Origin: Chryseobacterium capnotolerans
GTDB taxonomy: Bacteria > Bacteroidota > Bacteroidia > Flavobacteriales > Weeksellaceae
Length of the DNA stretch: 64,000 nt
Assembly (NCBI RefSeq): GCF_021278965.1
Contig: NZ_CP065589.1
Span: 873,001 to 937,000 of the forward strand
Direction of reading: 5' to 3'
The notes beneath the pieces were generated by a model that saw nothing but the letters and a program-made list of their open reading frames with translations, did not search any database and was not told the DNA's origin. Both the position numbers and the translations under genes were made by a program. Below, piece by piece: positions 33,857 through 45,449 of this stretch. How positions within the stretch are numbered: position 1 is the stretch's first letter; each line of letters opens with the position of its first letter.

Positions 33857-35310
33857 ATGTTGAAAAATAATATAGAAAAAAAAGAAGCAATACGTATCTG
33901 ATATTTTTGAATATCCTGATCATTGTTTACAACCTTTATATAGGGCTGTCAATTTTCAGAGAAAAGGTAATCGTTGCAGATGATTTAAAAGAAGTTTATA
34001 ACGCCAAATATGTCTCTAAACCTTATTTTAGTTATATATATTCTTATCTGGATGCCTCCAATATGGCTGCAAGGCCGGTATCAGGATTTGTAACAGGAAC
34101 TTTGGTTTTTCTCTCACAGTATAATGCTTCTATTTATCTTTTAGGAATATTGTTTTTCCCACTTTCATTGATTGCTGTTTATGGAGTAGCTCAAAAAATA
34201 CTGTCAAAAGAACTGGCGAGCCTGATCACTTTGCTGTATTCGTGTTCGATAATTGGGACAAGTATTCAGTTTTCCCCTATTATGCTGAATTCCAATCTGG
34301 CAACCCTGTTCTTCTGTGTGAGCATTTATTTTGTTTATATACGCAAAAATGTTTTACTCAGTGCGTTGTTCTTTATACTTTCCATATTAAGTTATGAAAT
34401 TTTCCTGCCGCTTATTCTTTTGCATCTGTTTCTGATCAGAGAAAATAAAAAAAGAATAATATTCCTGCTTTTAACTGCTGGAGTAATTGTTCTTTTCAGA
34501 AAAGTGATTCAGCCTGGGATATTTGCACATTCTTATCAAAGGGATGAGGTAGGGAAGCTCTTCGAATGGGAAAGGGTAGTACAGGTAACTATTTTAACGG
34601 CAAAGCTGTTTTTAAAAGATATTTTTGTAGGAATTTATAAAGGGATACTGAATCTTAAGAACCTTCTTATTATAGAGATTATTTTGGCTTTGGTCATGTC
34701 TTCTGTTGTTTATAAAGTCTTCTCCGGCTACGATTTTAAAAGCAAATTGAAGGACATTAAAAGTATAGGACTCATTTCTCTGATTTCAATAATCTTTGCA
34801 GTAAGTGTTTTTTATGTTTCAGCCTATATTCCGAACCTTTTTGGTTTTGATAACCGAAGTCTTGGTGCAATAAGACTTTTTTATACAATTTTTATCATTT
34901 CAGGAATCATTTATCTGTCTTTTAAACTGGAGTGGAGAAATAAAACAATCAGTTCCCTTTTAGCAGGAATTACTTTTCTTTTACTTACCACCAACATGAG
35001 TGTGAAAAATGCCTGGATCTATGCCAATCAGTTTAATCTTAAAATGTTTAATGAATTGGGCAAAGCATTGAAAGCAGAGCATATTGAAAGCGGAGTAGTG
35101 TGCTTAAGATATGATATGCTCACTGAATTGAAGACCAATCCTCACTTTATTTTGAGAGAACCTATTTTTTACAACAACTGGGAATGCCGTATGCTGTCTG
35201 AAATGAATGGTATTGATGCTAAAAAAGTATATATTTTTAATGCGGACAGACAAACAAAATGTGAGATGGTATTTCTATATCAAAACGGGAAGATGATTAG
35301 GGAGAAGTGA
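33857..35310 (+). CDS. Polytopic membrane protein, possible GT-C-type transferase (frame broken once)
   Basis: The intact frame starts late at a TTG, but an ATG at 33857 gives MLKNNIEKK, and one more A in the eight-A run at 33876-33883 joins it to RSNTYLIFLNILIIVYN. The repaired length is 484 residues. At least ten hydrophobic helices cover residues 17-400, and the last 90 residues are soluble. An early loop has EKVIVADDLKEVY, with acidic residues after the first helix as in GT-C glycosyltransferases. It may handle lipid-linked sugars, but I cannot assign a family. It lies alone between thyA and the tandem repeat region. Confidence 0.6.
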
Positions 35311-36244
35311 TATTAGAAGGGAAGTCTGAAGCTGGAAGAGGGAAGTTATTTCAGTCCGAAAATAACTTGCATTTTATGATTGATTGTTATTGATTATAAT
35401 TGCACCTGTCATTCTGAATACAACTAAGTGAAATGAAGAATATCTAGATGTTTATGATATTCCTCAACACCTTAAAAAACAACAAGACGTATTAAGTTGG
35501 ATAGTAACTTCCATCCTCCCGTAACCATCCTCCAACCTCGCTCCCTGTCATTCTGAATGAAAAGAATTGAAATGAAGAATCTTTTAAAGTTCATGATATT
35601 GTTCAGTATACCCTGGAAAGATATCAGGTAGTATTAAGTTGGATAGTAACTTCCATCCTCCCGTAACCATCCTCCAACCTCGCTCCCTGTCATTCTGAAT
35701 GAAAAGAATTGAAATGAAGAATCTTTTAAAGTTCATGATATTGTTCAGTATACCCTGGAAAGATATCAGGTAGTGTTTAGTTGGATAGTAACTTCCATCC
35801 TCCCGTAACCATCCTCCAATCTCGCTCCCTGTCATTCTGAATGAAAAGAATTGAAATGAAGAATCTTTTAAAGTTCATGATATTGTTCAGCATACCCTGG
35901 GAAGATATCAGGTAGTGTTTAGTTGGATAGTAACTTCCATCCTCCCGTAACCATCCTCCAACCTCGCTCCCTGTCATTCTGAATGAAAAGAATTGAAATG
36001 AAGAATCTTTTAAAGTTCATGATATTCCTGAACACCTTAAAAAACAACAAGACGTATTAAGTTGGATAGTAACTTCCATCTTCCCGCTCCCATCTTCCAG
36101 GCTTCACAATATCTCTTTTTTCACAAAAATCCCCTTTAAAAAAGCACTAAGAGGGCTATTCTTTCCAAAATAAGTTTTAAATTTGAAAGAACTAGATTCC
36201 AGTCTTTTAACAAAAAGGCTCATTATAAATCCAATCACAAGATC
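35311..36244. other. Non-coding region with tandem repeats
   Basis: About 930 bp without a credible gene. Most of it is the 142-bp tandem repeat. Two minus-strand frames in the array (66 and 83 codons) repeat with the array and shift frame between copies, since 142 is not a multiple of three. Confidence 0.7.
35405..36105. repeat. 142-bp tandem repeat array, five units
   Basis: Units begin with CCTGTCATTCTGAAT at 35405, 35544, 35686, 35828 and 35970; the inner spacing is exactly 142 bp and the first is 139. Each unit includes GAAATGAAGAATCT, then AAGTTCATGATATT, TTGGATAGTAACTTCCATCC and GTAACCATCCTCCAA. The three middle units share a segment with CCCTGGAAAGATATCAGG. The two outer units carry instead ACACCTTAAAAAACAACAAG. 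The middle copies differ by only a few bases, so amplification is recent. Confidence 0.93.
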
Positions 36245-36463
36245 ATGAAGTATTTAAAAATAAATATCGAAGAGAATGCCGATCCAGAAGTCCTGAAAAA
36301 TATTGTACTTCAATTAAAAGGCGTTGCTTCAGCAGAAATCGTAGATGATGAAAATCCGGAAAGTGAACTGAAAAAAGCTTTTGCCAAAACAAAAGAACAG
36401 CTGAAAACCGGCGACTATGAAACCTTAGTCAATGATATTTTCGATATCATAATAAAAAAATAA
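36245..36463 (+). CDS. Small hypothetical protein
   Basis: A 72-residue acidic protein, MKYLKINIEENADPEVLKNI, with predicted beta-alpha segments (LKGVASAEIVDDE) and a helical end with TGDYETLVNDIFD. It could be a heavy-metal-associated-like or antitoxin-like fold, but no motif proves it; no CxxC is present. It starts just after the repeat region and ends 23 bp before the M1 peptidase gene, so they may be cotranscribed. No partner toxin is seen. Confidence 0.6.
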   Translation: MKYLKINIEENADPEVLKNIVLQLKGVASAEIVDDENPESELKKAFAKTKEQLKTGDYETLVNDIFDIIIKK

Positions 36464-36486
36464 CTCTAAAATTATAAAGTAGACAG

Positions 36487-38997
36487 ATGAGAAAGGCCAT
36501 TCTATCGATTGCGATACTGGGAATTATGTTTTCCGCTAATGTATCAGCGCAAACCGAAACCTCAGGAAGAGAGAAAGTATACAGAGCAACCCATACCAAA
36601 GTAACAGAATTAAAACACACTAAGCTAAAGGTAAACTTCGACTATCAGAAAGAACAGATGAATGGAGAAGAATGGCTTACCGCTTCCCCTTATTTCTATC
36701 CTGCCAATGAGCTGATCCTTGATGCAAAAGGAATGTTGATTCATGAAGTAGCTCTTGATAACAATGGTAAAAAATCTCCTTTAAAATACGAATATAAAGA
36801 TGATATCCTGAAAATCACCTTGGATAAAACCTATCAGAAAAATCAGGATTACACAGTCTATATCAAATATACCTCCCGTCCAAACGAAGTGAAGCAACAG
36901 GGAAGTATGGCGATTAATGATGCAAAAGGATTGTATTTTATTAACGCTCAGGGAACAGATCCTGAACTTCCGACGCAAATCTGGACGCAGGGAGAAACAG
37001 AAGCTTCTTCTGCATGGTTTCCAACCATTGATAAGCCCAATCAGAAAACGACTCAGGAAATCTATATGACGGTTCCTGATAAATATGTAACCCTTTCAAA
37101 CGGTATCCTGAAAGATTCTCAGAAAGAGTCCAATGGTCTGAGAACCGATCATTGGGTAATGGATAAAAGGCATTCTACTTATCTTTTCTTTATGGGAGTA
37201 GGAGAATATGCTATTGTAAAAGACAAATGGAAAAATGTTCCTGTTGACTATTATATTGAAAAAGAGTATGAGCCTTATGCAAAACAGATCTATGGGAACA
37301 CTCCGGAAATGATTGATTTCTTCTCAAAAAGAATGAATTATGACTATCCTTGGGCAAAGTATGCACAGATTTCCGGGAGAAATTATGTAAGTGGTGCCAT
37401 GGAAAATACGACAGCAACACTTCATGGAAGTGATATTCTTCAAAAACCGGGTCAGCTTATCGATGAGAATACTTGGGAAGATACCATTGCTCACGAATTG
37501 TTCCATCACTGGTTTGGGGATCTGGTTACAGCGGAGAGCTGGAGTAATCTTACGGTGAATGAATCTTTCGCTAATTATTCCGAATACCTTTGGAATGAAT
37601 ATAAATATGGAAAAGATCAGGCTGATTATCATCTGATGACTGATGTAGACCGATATATCCATAACCCATCTGATTTTAATAAAAATCTGGTACGATTCAA
37701 TTATGCATCCCGCGAAGATGTATTTGATCTGGTAACTTATCAGAAAGGAGGTGGAATTCTAAACATGCTCAGAAACTATTTAGGAGATGATGCCTTCTTT
37801 GCCGGAATGAATGATTACCTGAAAACCAATGAATATAAGAATGCAGAAGCACATCAGCTGAGACTTTCTTTTGAGAAGGTTTCAGGAAAAGATTTGAACT
37901 GGTTCTTTAATCAATGGTATTTCGGAAGCGGAAATCCAAAGATCAACTATTCATTTACATTTGAACCTGTAAAAAAACAGGTAGCTGTGACTATCAATCA
38001 GACTCAGGATCAAATGTTTGAGTTCCCTTTGGCTATTGATATTTTCGATAATGGAAAACCGAAGAGGTATAACGTTTGGGTAAATGCCGATGCAAAAAAT
38101 ACATTCAATTTTGATGTTTCAAAAGCTCCGGATCTGGTAAACATTAATGCAGATGGTGTTTTGCTGGCTGATATCACCGATAAGAAAACCCCGGAACAAA
38201 ATCTCTTGCAGTTTACGAATTCCAAAGAGTATAAAAACAGGTATAATGCTTTAGAAGGAATAAAAGATCAGACAGGAAAAAGTCCTGCAGTAACAAAATT
38301 ATTGGCTGCTGCATTGAAAGATCCGTTCTTCAGAGTCAGAATTCAGGCGTTGGAATTAGTAGATCTTACCAATCCTGAACAAATGAAGGCACTAGGAGCT
38401 GAAGTTGAAAGATTAGCATCTAATGATCCTAAAACATTGACACAAGCTGCTGCAATTGCTGCTCTGGCAAAAACAAAAGACAAAAAATACCTTCCTCTTT
38501 TTGAAAAAGGAATGAATGCTGTTTCTAATGCTGTAAAAGCAAGTTCGTTGGGAGCTGTTCTTACGACTGATCCATCAAAAGTTGATGCATTAGCAGATAA
38601 AATTGATTTGGACGGAGCATCAGACGAATTGAAGGCGCAATTGCTTCCCATTATTGTAAAAAAGAAAGTGGTTTCTCAAATGCCTAAAATTGCTTCATTG
38701 GCGGCATTTTATCCTTTTATTAAATTCCAGAATCCGGAATTGGGGAAAGCAGCAGAAGAAGGATACAATTGGATCATGTCTTCTGATAATTTGAAAGCTA
38801 CTGAAAATGTAACGAAGATTTTGGGATATGCAAAAAATCAAATAGGGGATAATCCGCAGGCTAAAATGATGGTCATACAAATGCTGAAGGATGGCTTAAG
38901 TAAAAAAATGGAATTACTGAAACAGAATCCACAGAATGCAGCAAGTATCAATAAACAGATTGATGCAATTAATAAAACCATTGAAAATTATAAATAA
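36487..38997 (+). CDS. M1 family metallopeptidase (aminopeptidase N-like)
   Basis: The 836-residue protein has a signal peptide ending NVSAQ (about residue 22), so it works outside the cytoplasm. The peptidase domain has the exopeptidase motif GAMEN at about 303-307. The zinc site HELFHHWFG covers His336, Glu337 and His340, with the third ligand Glu359 in NESFANY, spaced 18 residues as in the M1 family. The C-terminal 280 residues are helical repeats, as in aminopeptidase N. It removes N-terminal residues from peptides. It is followed by a terminator. Confidence 0.95.
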   Translation: MRKAILSIAILGIMFSANVSAQTETSGREKVYRATHTKVTELKHTKLKVNFDYQKEQMNGEEWLTASPYFYPANELILDAKGMLIHEVALDNNGKKSPLKYEYKDDILKITLDKTYQKNQDYTVYIKYTSRPNEVKQQGSMAINDAKGLYFINAQGTDPELPTQIWTQGETEASSAWFPTIDKPNQKTTQEIYMTVPDKYVTLSNGILKDSQKESNGLRTDHWVMDKRHSTYLFFMGVGEYAIVKDKWKNVPVDYYIEKEYEPYAKQIYGNTPEMIDFFSKRMNYDYPWAKYAQISGRNYVSGAMENTTATLHGSDILQKPGQLIDENTWEDTIAHELFHHWFGDLVTAESWSNLTVNESFANYSEYLWNEYKYGKDQADYHLMTDVDRYIHNPSDFNKNLVRFNYASREDVFDLVTYQKGGGILNMLRNYLGDDAFFAGMNDYLKTNEYKNAEAHQLRLSFEKVSGKDLNWFFNQWYFGSGNPKINYSFTFEPVKKQVAVTINQTQDQMFEFPLAIDIFDNGKPKRYNVWVNADAKNTFNFDVSKAPDLVNINADGVLLADITDKKTPEQNLLQFTNSKEYKNRYNALEGIKDQTGKSPAVTKLLAAALKDPFFRVRIQALELVDLTNPEQMKALGAEVERLASNDPKTLTQAAAIAALAKTKDKKYLPLFEKGMNAVSNAVKASSLGAVLTTDPSKVDALADKIDLDGASDELKAQLLPIIVKKKVVSQMPKIASLAAFYPFIKFQNPELGKAAEEGYNWIMSSDNLKATENVTKILGYAKNQIGDNPQAKMMVIQMLKDGLSKKMELLKQNPQNAASINKQIDAINKTIENYK

Positions 38998-39012
38998 TAT
39001 ATGTAAGATATA

Positions 39013-39040
39013 GAGCCGGCCATTGTGCCGGCTTTCTTTT
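39013..39040 (+). terminator. Intrinsic terminator after the M1 peptidase
   Basis: AGCCGGC (39014-39020) pairs with GCCGGCT (39027-39033), followed by TTCTTTT. Confidence 0.85.
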
Positions 39041-39221
39041 ATAGATCAGTCTGATCAGGTTAATTTACGAGGATTGCATTTTTTAAGTAGAAGAGGTTTA
39101 AAAGTGTTTTCATGGTATTTATCTGGATGCTATTTATTTTTAATAATCTTACAAAAATCAGCTATTTTCACTGCTATTTTTTGCGTTATCTTTCATAAAT
39201 TCGTTTAAAATTTAAAATATT

Positions 39222-40549
39222 ATGAGTTTTGGAATAGAAGCAGCAAGCTATTATGTGCCTTCTTTGTATTTGGAAATTAAAGATTTAGCAGAAAAAAGGG
39301 GCATAGAACCGGCAAAATTGGAGAAAGGTCTGGGGCTTCATAAAATGGGATTGCCTGATGTGCATGAGGATGCTGCAACTTTTGCTGCAGAAGCATTGTT
39401 AAGATTAATTCGTGATTATAATATTAATCCTAAAGAGATTTCAAGAATTTATCTGGGTACAGAAAGTGCTCTTGATGCAGCAAAACCCACCGCTTCTTAT
39501 GCAATGCAGATGGTTGAAAAAGTGTTGGAAGCAGATTTTGGAGAAAGAGCTTTTAAGAACTGTGATGTAGTAGACATGACTTTTGCTTGTGTGGGTGGAG
39601 TAGATGCTCTGCATAATGCGTTGGATTTTGTAAGAGTGAATCCTGAAAAAAAGCAGTAGTGATTGCCAGTGACTATGCAAAATATGAACTGGCTTCTTCC
39701 GGAGAATATACCCAGGGAGGAGGTGCTGTCTCGTTATTGATTTCTGCTAAGCCTGATCTTCTTGAGATTGAAAATAACTGGGGAGTTGCTACAGAAAGTG
39801 TTTTTGATTTTTTCAAACCAAGAAGACAATATATAAAAGGTGATTTAAAGAATGCGCCTGAAGTATATCCTGATAAAATAGAAATTTTTACGGATGAGCC
39901 GGTTTTTGACGGGCAGTATTCCAATCAGTGTTATCAGGACAGAATCAGAGAGGCATATCAGCACTATAAAGAGAGTACAGGCAAAGAAAAGCCTTATGAA
40001 AACTGGAAGTATATTGTTTTCCATCTTCCTTATGCCTTCCATGGTAAAAGAGTATTCACAGAGATTTATAGTCTGGAAAATGGAATTTCCTATGGAACTC
40101 CGGATGAACAAAAAGGAGTCGCTAAATCTGAAAATTATCTGCTATTGATTAATTCAGCTATTGAAAAGACTCAAAGAGCTTCTTCAGAGATTGGAAATAT
40201 GTATACAGCTTCTATTTTTATGGCGTTACTTTCCGGTTTGCAGACTTCTTATAATGAAAATGAAGACCTATCCGGAAAAGAAATCGGATTCTTTGGATAT
40301 GGGAGTGGCTCCAAATCAAAGGTGTTTGCTGGTAAGGTATCTGCTCATTGGAAAAAGGTGGTAGAAAAATGGAATTTATTCGAAAATCTGAATCATAGAA
40401 AGGCCATTGATTTTGAAACCTATGAAAAGCTTCACAGAAAGCAATTAAATCATTCTGTAAACCCCGATTACAAAGGATTTGGTCTTATTTCTGTAGAGAC
40501 TGAAAATCCTGTTTTAATTGGAGCTAGATATTATGGCTGTCAAAAATAG
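39222..40549 (+). pseudogene. Hydroxymethylglutaryl-CoA synthase (frame broken once as read; probably functional)
   Basis: The first frame reads MSFGIEAASYYVPSLYLEIKD and includes YLGTES (Glu81, acid/base) and TFACVGGVDALHNALD with the catalytic Cys123. It then goes out of frame in an A-run. The second frame resumes VVIASDYAKYELASSGEYTQGGGAVSLL, HLPYAFHGKR with a conserved His, and NMYTASIF. Adding one A to the seven-A run at 39646-39652 joins them into 442 residues, fitting the family. The enzyme condenses acetyl-CoA and acetoacetyl-CoA to HMG-CoA, first step of the mevalonate route used by Flavobacteriia for isoprenoids. It is expected to be essential, so the break is probably a sequence error. 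Confidence 0.88.
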
Positions 40550-40569
40550 AAAAATAATTTAATTTTATA

Positions 40570-40605
40570 AAAAGCATTCCTAAAACTGGAATGCTTTGTT
40601 TTTTT
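40570..40605 (+). terminator. Intrinsic terminator after HMG-CoA synthase
   Basis: AAGCATTCC (40572-40580) pairs with GGAATGCTT (40588-40596), followed by a T-rich tail. Confidence 0.8.
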
Positions 40606-40922
40606 AATAGCTTTTTAGGTTTAAATATTGTCGATTTTCTATAAAATTACCTATTTTAACATAAATCTATCATTCGTGAAATTTAATTTTATTCATTTAA
40701 TTTTAATTTTTAATTAATATTTTTCTTTTAAATCTTGTTTTTAGTTAATGTTTGTTGAAAATTTAATTGTTGTTAATATTATGTTAAAGTTAAATTAACA
40801 GTTATTATTTTCATTAATTAATTTAAATTGATTTTAATTTTATATTATTTATTTGTTTTTAATGTAAAATATTAACTTAAATTTATTTTTTAATAAAGTT
40901 TTATTATTTGATACTTTCTTTC

Positions 40923-40965
40923 TTATTAACATATTTGTCTTCGGAATATCTTAAAATTTGTTAAT
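40923..40965 (+). promoter_or_regulatory. Leader element with inverted repeat abutting the susC1 start
   Basis: TTATTAACATATTTGTC at 40923-40939 and TTAAAATTTGTTAAT up to the ATG are shared with the second susC gene. ATTAACA (40925-40931) and TGTTAAT (40959-40965) form an inverted repeat whose right arm ends one base before the start codon. It may be an operator or a leader RNA stem controlling translation. Confidence 0.55.
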
Positions 40966-43850
40966 ATGAATGGAAAATTATCTGTGCTAAGTGCTGGTGT
41001 TCTATTTTTTATAGGACAGGGCATTATGGCGCAAAAGGTAAAAAGGACACGATTTCCACAAAGGAAATTGATGAGGTCCTGGTAGTAGGGTATGGTACTC
41101 AGAAGAAAAAAGAAATTACAGGTGCTGTAACTTCTATTAAAGCTGCTGATGTTGCCACTATAGCTGCTCCAAGTTTTGAACAACAGCTGGCTGGTAAAGC
41201 TGCTGGGGTTCAGATTACCAGTACAACAGGAGTATTGGGAGAAGCTCCTAGGGTAAGGATTAGAGGAGTGGCATCTATAAATTCGGGAACATCACCTCTA
41301 TATATTGTCGATGGTATTCCGATCTTCTCGGGAGACATCGGAGGGCAAACCGCAACAAACGGATTGGGTGATATTAACCCAAATGATATTGAATCTTTCG
41401 AGGTTTTAAAAGATGGTGCGGCAACGGCAATCTACGGTTCAAGAGCAGCTAATGGTGTAATTCTGATAACTACTAAGAAAGGAAAAGGAGGACGATTAAG
41501 TCTGAATTTCAGCAATTATGCAGGATATGCAATGCCGGTAGGTTTGTATAAATTACTTCAGACTCCAGAGTTTATAGCAATTTCAAATGAAAAAAGGTCA
41601 AATGCAGGACTGTCTGCTATCGCTGTGGGAACAGAGTATAATACAGATTGGCAAAAAGCAGTTTTAAGATCAGCTGCATTTCAGACAGATAATCTTTTGT
41701 CTGCCTCTGGTTCATTTGGTAAATCCAATTACTATACCTCTATAGGATATACAAAACAGGAGGGAGTTGCGATTCCTAACGAAATGAAAAGATTTTCTAC
41801 CCGGGCAAATATAGATCATCAAGCTTTTGATTGGTTGAAAATCGGAACGAATCTCAGTTTTACAAAAACAGACTATGTGGGTTTAAATACGGGGGCTTCT
41901 TCACTTTCAGGTAATATTTATAATGCAATTAAACAGTTGCCTAATACTCCGATTTATAACCCAAATCATCCAACAGGATACAATATTGATTTTCAAGATC
42001 CCCGGATAGTAGGAAGATGGCAGAACTTATTGCAAGCAGGAGATAATATTACGAATATTATGTATGTGCTTGATAATAATAAATTGCAATCCAGTGTAAA
42101 TAGATTGATTGGGTCTGTATATGCAAATATAAGACTGTATCCTTTTTTGGATTATAGAATTCAGGTGAGTGCTGACCAGTCTCAAACCAAAGGTTTTTAT
42201 TATTATAACCCAATACATGGTGATGGGCAGGGAGGAAATGGTGAAATCAGAAATGATTTTTCAGATTATCTAAGAAATAATATCCAAAATGTTTTGACAT
42301 TTAATAAAACATTTGCAGAAAAGCATAATGTTACCTTAGTATTGGTAAACGAATATCAAAAGCAGAAACTACAAAGCTTTTATGGTGGTGGAAAAGATTT
42401 ATCTAATACCTTTTTTAACAATGGAGTTATTTCAGGTTCTATTGGAACTCCGCAATCGGGAGGAGGAATAACCGAACAAGGTATATTGTCATACGCAGCG
42501 AGGTTTAACTATAACTATGCCGGTAAATACTTTTTACAGGCGTCCGTTAGAAGAGATGGATTATCTTCTTTGCCGTCGAAAAATAAATGGGGAAACTTTC
42601 CTGGAGTTTCTGCAGGGTGGACCGTTAGTAAAGAGAACTTTATGCAGGGTATTAGTAATGTGATATCTGATCTTAAGCTTAGGGCTTCTTATGCCAAAGT
42701 TGGTAATACTGATATTGGTAATTATCCATATTTAGGGTTGTTTAGTAATTTAAAATATGCAAATTATAATGGTTTGGCATATTCACAGATTGGGAATAAT
42801 GAATTACGATGGGAGACAAGTAAAAAAATTGATTACGGAGTAGACTTAGCATTGTTTAAAAATAAATTGAGATTAACTTTTGATTATTTTGAAAACAAGA
42901 TTTCAGATATGATTTTAGATGCTCCTTTAGCACTGTCACTGGGGGTGCCTAATAATAGCATTTCTAAAAATATTGGAGATATGCAGAATAAGGGGCTGGA
43001 ATTTTCAGTAGATTACAGTGTGATTAATACACAAAATTTTGGATTAGATGTCAATGCAAATGTTACGTTTATGAAAAATAAAGTGTTGACTCTTGCCAAT
43101 AATAATGCAGATATTTTCTCAAGTGCCAATAATATTATCCGGGTTGGTGAGTCTTTGAGATCTATTTACGGATTTGAGTATTGGGGAGTAAATGCAGCTA
43201 ATGGAAATCCTGTATATTACAAAGCAGATGGGAGTTTGGTTCAAGGACTTGTGGGGAAAGGGGTTTATGCTGTATTTGATCCTTCTAATCCTAATGATGT
43301 GTCGAAAGCAGCTAATTTAAGTGCATTAACAGATAGAAAGGTGTTGGGAAACTCTTTGCCAAAGTATTTTGGAGCGTTTAGTTTTAAATTTAGATTCTAT
43401 GATTTCGATTTGGGTACAACTGTTCGATTTAGTGGAGGTAATAAAATATTTAATGCTACCAGAAGAGATTTAATGACATTGAATTTTAATAATAATTCAA
43501 CAGAAATTTTGGGAAGATGGCAGAGTCCTTCAAATCCAGGAGATGGAATGACTCCGAAATTATTTTTTGCAGATAATACCCTTAGTAATTCTACAAGTAA
43601 TGCTTCGTCGAGATTTTTGGAAGACGCTAGTTTTATTAAGTTTGATGTAATTAGTTTAGGATATAATTTTCCAAAGGAGGCTCTTAAGGCTATTGGTGTG
43701 AGAGGTTTGAGGGTTTATTTTCAGGCTCAAAATGCTTTTATCATTACTAAATATAAAGGATTGGACCCAGAGATGGAGACTGCTGGTGTAGATTTTAATG
43801 GGACACCTCGTCAGAGAGTACTTAGTATGGGCCTTAATGTTTCATTATAA
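40966..43850 (+). CDS. SusC/RagA family TonB-linked outer-membrane protein, operon 1 (frame broken once)
   Basis: The ATG at 40966 gives MNGKLSVLSAGVLFFIGQG, a signal peptide. The frame then breaks at the four-A run 41033-41036; five A continue KKDTISTKEIDEVLVVGYGTQKKKE, the normal SusC plug start. The repaired protein has 961 residues, with plug motifs SPLYIVDGIPI, GDINPNDIESFEVLKDGAATAIYGSRAANGVI, then the barrel. There is no carboxypeptidase-like N-terminal domain, as in its paralog. SusC forms the outer-membrane channel under a SusD lid and imports oligosaccharides or peptides. No glycosidase lies in this operon, so the substrate is unknown. Confidence 0.9.
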
Positions 43851-43862
43851 ATTAAGATAACA

Positions 43863-45449
43863 ATGAAAAAAAATAATATAATAAAAAAAGGAGTATCAAT
43901 TTTATCAATATCGTTATTAATGACAATGATGAACTCCTGCTCAGATAGAGAAACCCTAGACTTGCAGCCGTACAATAATGTCGATGAGAATTTAGCTTTT
44001 TCAACAGCAGGGAATGTTGATCTTTCTATAATGGGAGTTTATAATGCTGCGCAAAATGGAATTTATAAGACGAGCCCTGATGCTTCGAATACTCCTAGAG
44101 GGTATGTGTTTGGGGCGGCTTATGTAGAGCAGAATGATATGCGTGGAGAAGATATGGTGAATACGGCAACTTTTTACCAACTGACATATACGGCAACTTA
44201 TGATGGTGGTTCACTTAATAATGTCCACTATTGGATGAATGCTTATGGGCTGATTAATAAAGCGAATATCGCAATAGAAGGCCTGAAAAAGGCAGGAAGT
44301 AGTGGTGTGATTACAGGAGTAGTTCGTGATAATTACTTGGGTGAGATGTATTTTTTACGAGCGTTGGCTCACTTGGAGTTATTAAAGCATTTTTCCAGAC
44401 CCTATAATTTTACGTCTGGTGCAACTCATCCGGGAGTCCCTTATCGAGTAACGGCAATTACTAGTCCTGGTACAATTGATGAAGCTCTTAAAGTAGGTAG
44501 AGGAACAGTAGCGGAAACATATTCAAAAATTCTTGCTGATTTAGATATGGCAGAAACCTTGACGGTAAGTAGTGGTTCAAGAGTTGGAAATATCAAGATT
44601 ACAAGAGCAACTAAAGAAGCTGCTATTGCATTGAAAGTTAGGGCTTACTTAAATATGAGAGATTGGTCAAAAGTCCTTACCGAGGGAGCGAAGTTAAATT
44701 CGGTTTATTCCCTTACTTCTTCTCCTAGTCAACCATTTATAAATAATTATAATAATTCAGAATCTATTTTTTCTATTGAGAATTCTGCAAATACAAATCC
44801 GGGGACTAACGCGGGACTAGCATCAATATATAATAATAGATCATTGGTGTGTATTAGTCCTATCATCTGGAGAAATCCCAGATGGTTAGCTGATGATAAA
44901 AGAAGAGAAGAAACAACAATGGTAAGAACTGCCTCTTCAGGAGTTAAATTTGTTAATAAGTATAAGGATGTTACTAATTTATCAGATGGGTCTCCAATCA
45001 TGAGATATGCTGAAATTATTTTATCTATGGCGGAAGCTAATGCCAGACTAGGTAATACAGCGACGGCAATTACTCAGTTGAATCAAGTGAGAAACAGGTC
45101 ATTAGCGACTCCGGCTACTCAGCAATATACGGCAGCTTCGTTTACTGATGCTACTTCTTTAGTAGATGCTATTATAACAGAAAGACGAATTGAATTTTTA
45201 GGAGAAGGGATGAGATGGGGAGATATCCACAGGTTACTATATGATGATTTGGTACCTACTCCCGGTATTCCTGCTAAGATGGCAAATGCTATGCCTACTG
45301 GAGCGTCTTTTACTTTAGGGACTCCATATACAGGACCATTGGGAGTTGCAATGATTCCTAAAACAGATTTCAGAGTTTTATGGCCGCTTCCTAACGAGGA
45401 AGTTGTGAATAATCCGACACTGGCGGCACAACAAAATCCGGGTTGGTAA
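43863..45449 (+). CDS. SusD/RagB family lipoprotein, operon 1
   Basis: The 528-residue lipoprotein (signal MKKNNIIKKGV, lipid Cys26 in MMNSC) lies 12 bp after susC1. It shows the SusD plan: an N-terminal helical repeat region (GEMYFLRALAHLELLKHFSRPYN) and a late SusD-type end with IITERRIEFLGEGMRWGDIHRL and FRVLWPLPNEEVVNNP. SusD proteins bind the ligand at the cell surface and close the SusC channel. It works with SusC1; ligand unknown. The two terminator-like stems follow. Confidence 0.9.
   Translation: MKKNNIIKKGVSILSISLLMTMMNSCSDRETLDLQPYNNVDENLAFSTAGNVDLSIMGVYNAAQNGIYKTSPDASNTPRGYVFGAAYVEQNDMRGEDMVNTATFYQLTYTATYDGGSLNNVHYWMNAYGLINKANIAIEGLKKAGSSGVITGVVRDNYLGEMYFLRALAHLELLKHFSRPYNFTSGATHPGVPYRVTAITSPGTIDEALKVGRGTVAETYSKILADLDMAETLTVSSGSRVGNIKITRATKEAAIALKVRAYLNMRDWSKVLTEGAKLNSVYSLTSSPSQPFINNYNNSESIFSIENSANTNPGTNAGLASIYNNRSLVCISPIIWRNPRWLADDKRREETTMVRTASSGVKFVNKYKDVTNLSDGSPIMRYAEIILSMAEANARLGNTATAITQLNQVRNRSLATPATQQYTAASFTDATSLVDAIITERRIEFLGEGMRWGDIHRLLYDDLVPTPGIPAKMANAMPTGASFTLGTPYTGPLGVAMIPKTDFRVLWPLPNEEVVNNPTLAAQQNPGW

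Larger units (their letters stand above)
40550..40965. other. Extremely AT-rich leader region of susCD operon 1
   Basis: About 415 bp, almost entirely A and T, with many TTAATTTT-like phrases. It has a terminator at its start and the inverted repeat leading into SusC at its end. No reading frame or RNA family is seen. Such AT-richness suggests bendable or H-NS-like-bound DNA, or horizontally acquired sequence. Confidence 0.6.

Noticed and set aside
35584..35977. Two similar minus-strand frames with WLREDGSYYPTKHYL
   Set aside because: They repeat with the 142-bp array, and the period shifts the frame between units; no start region is conserved.
35405..36105. CRISPR array
   Set aside because: Whole 142-bp units repeat without unique spacers, and no cas gene is nearby.
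36245..36463. Antitoxin of a toxin-antitoxin pair
   Set aside because: No toxin-like gene is adjacent; the next gene is an M1 peptidase.
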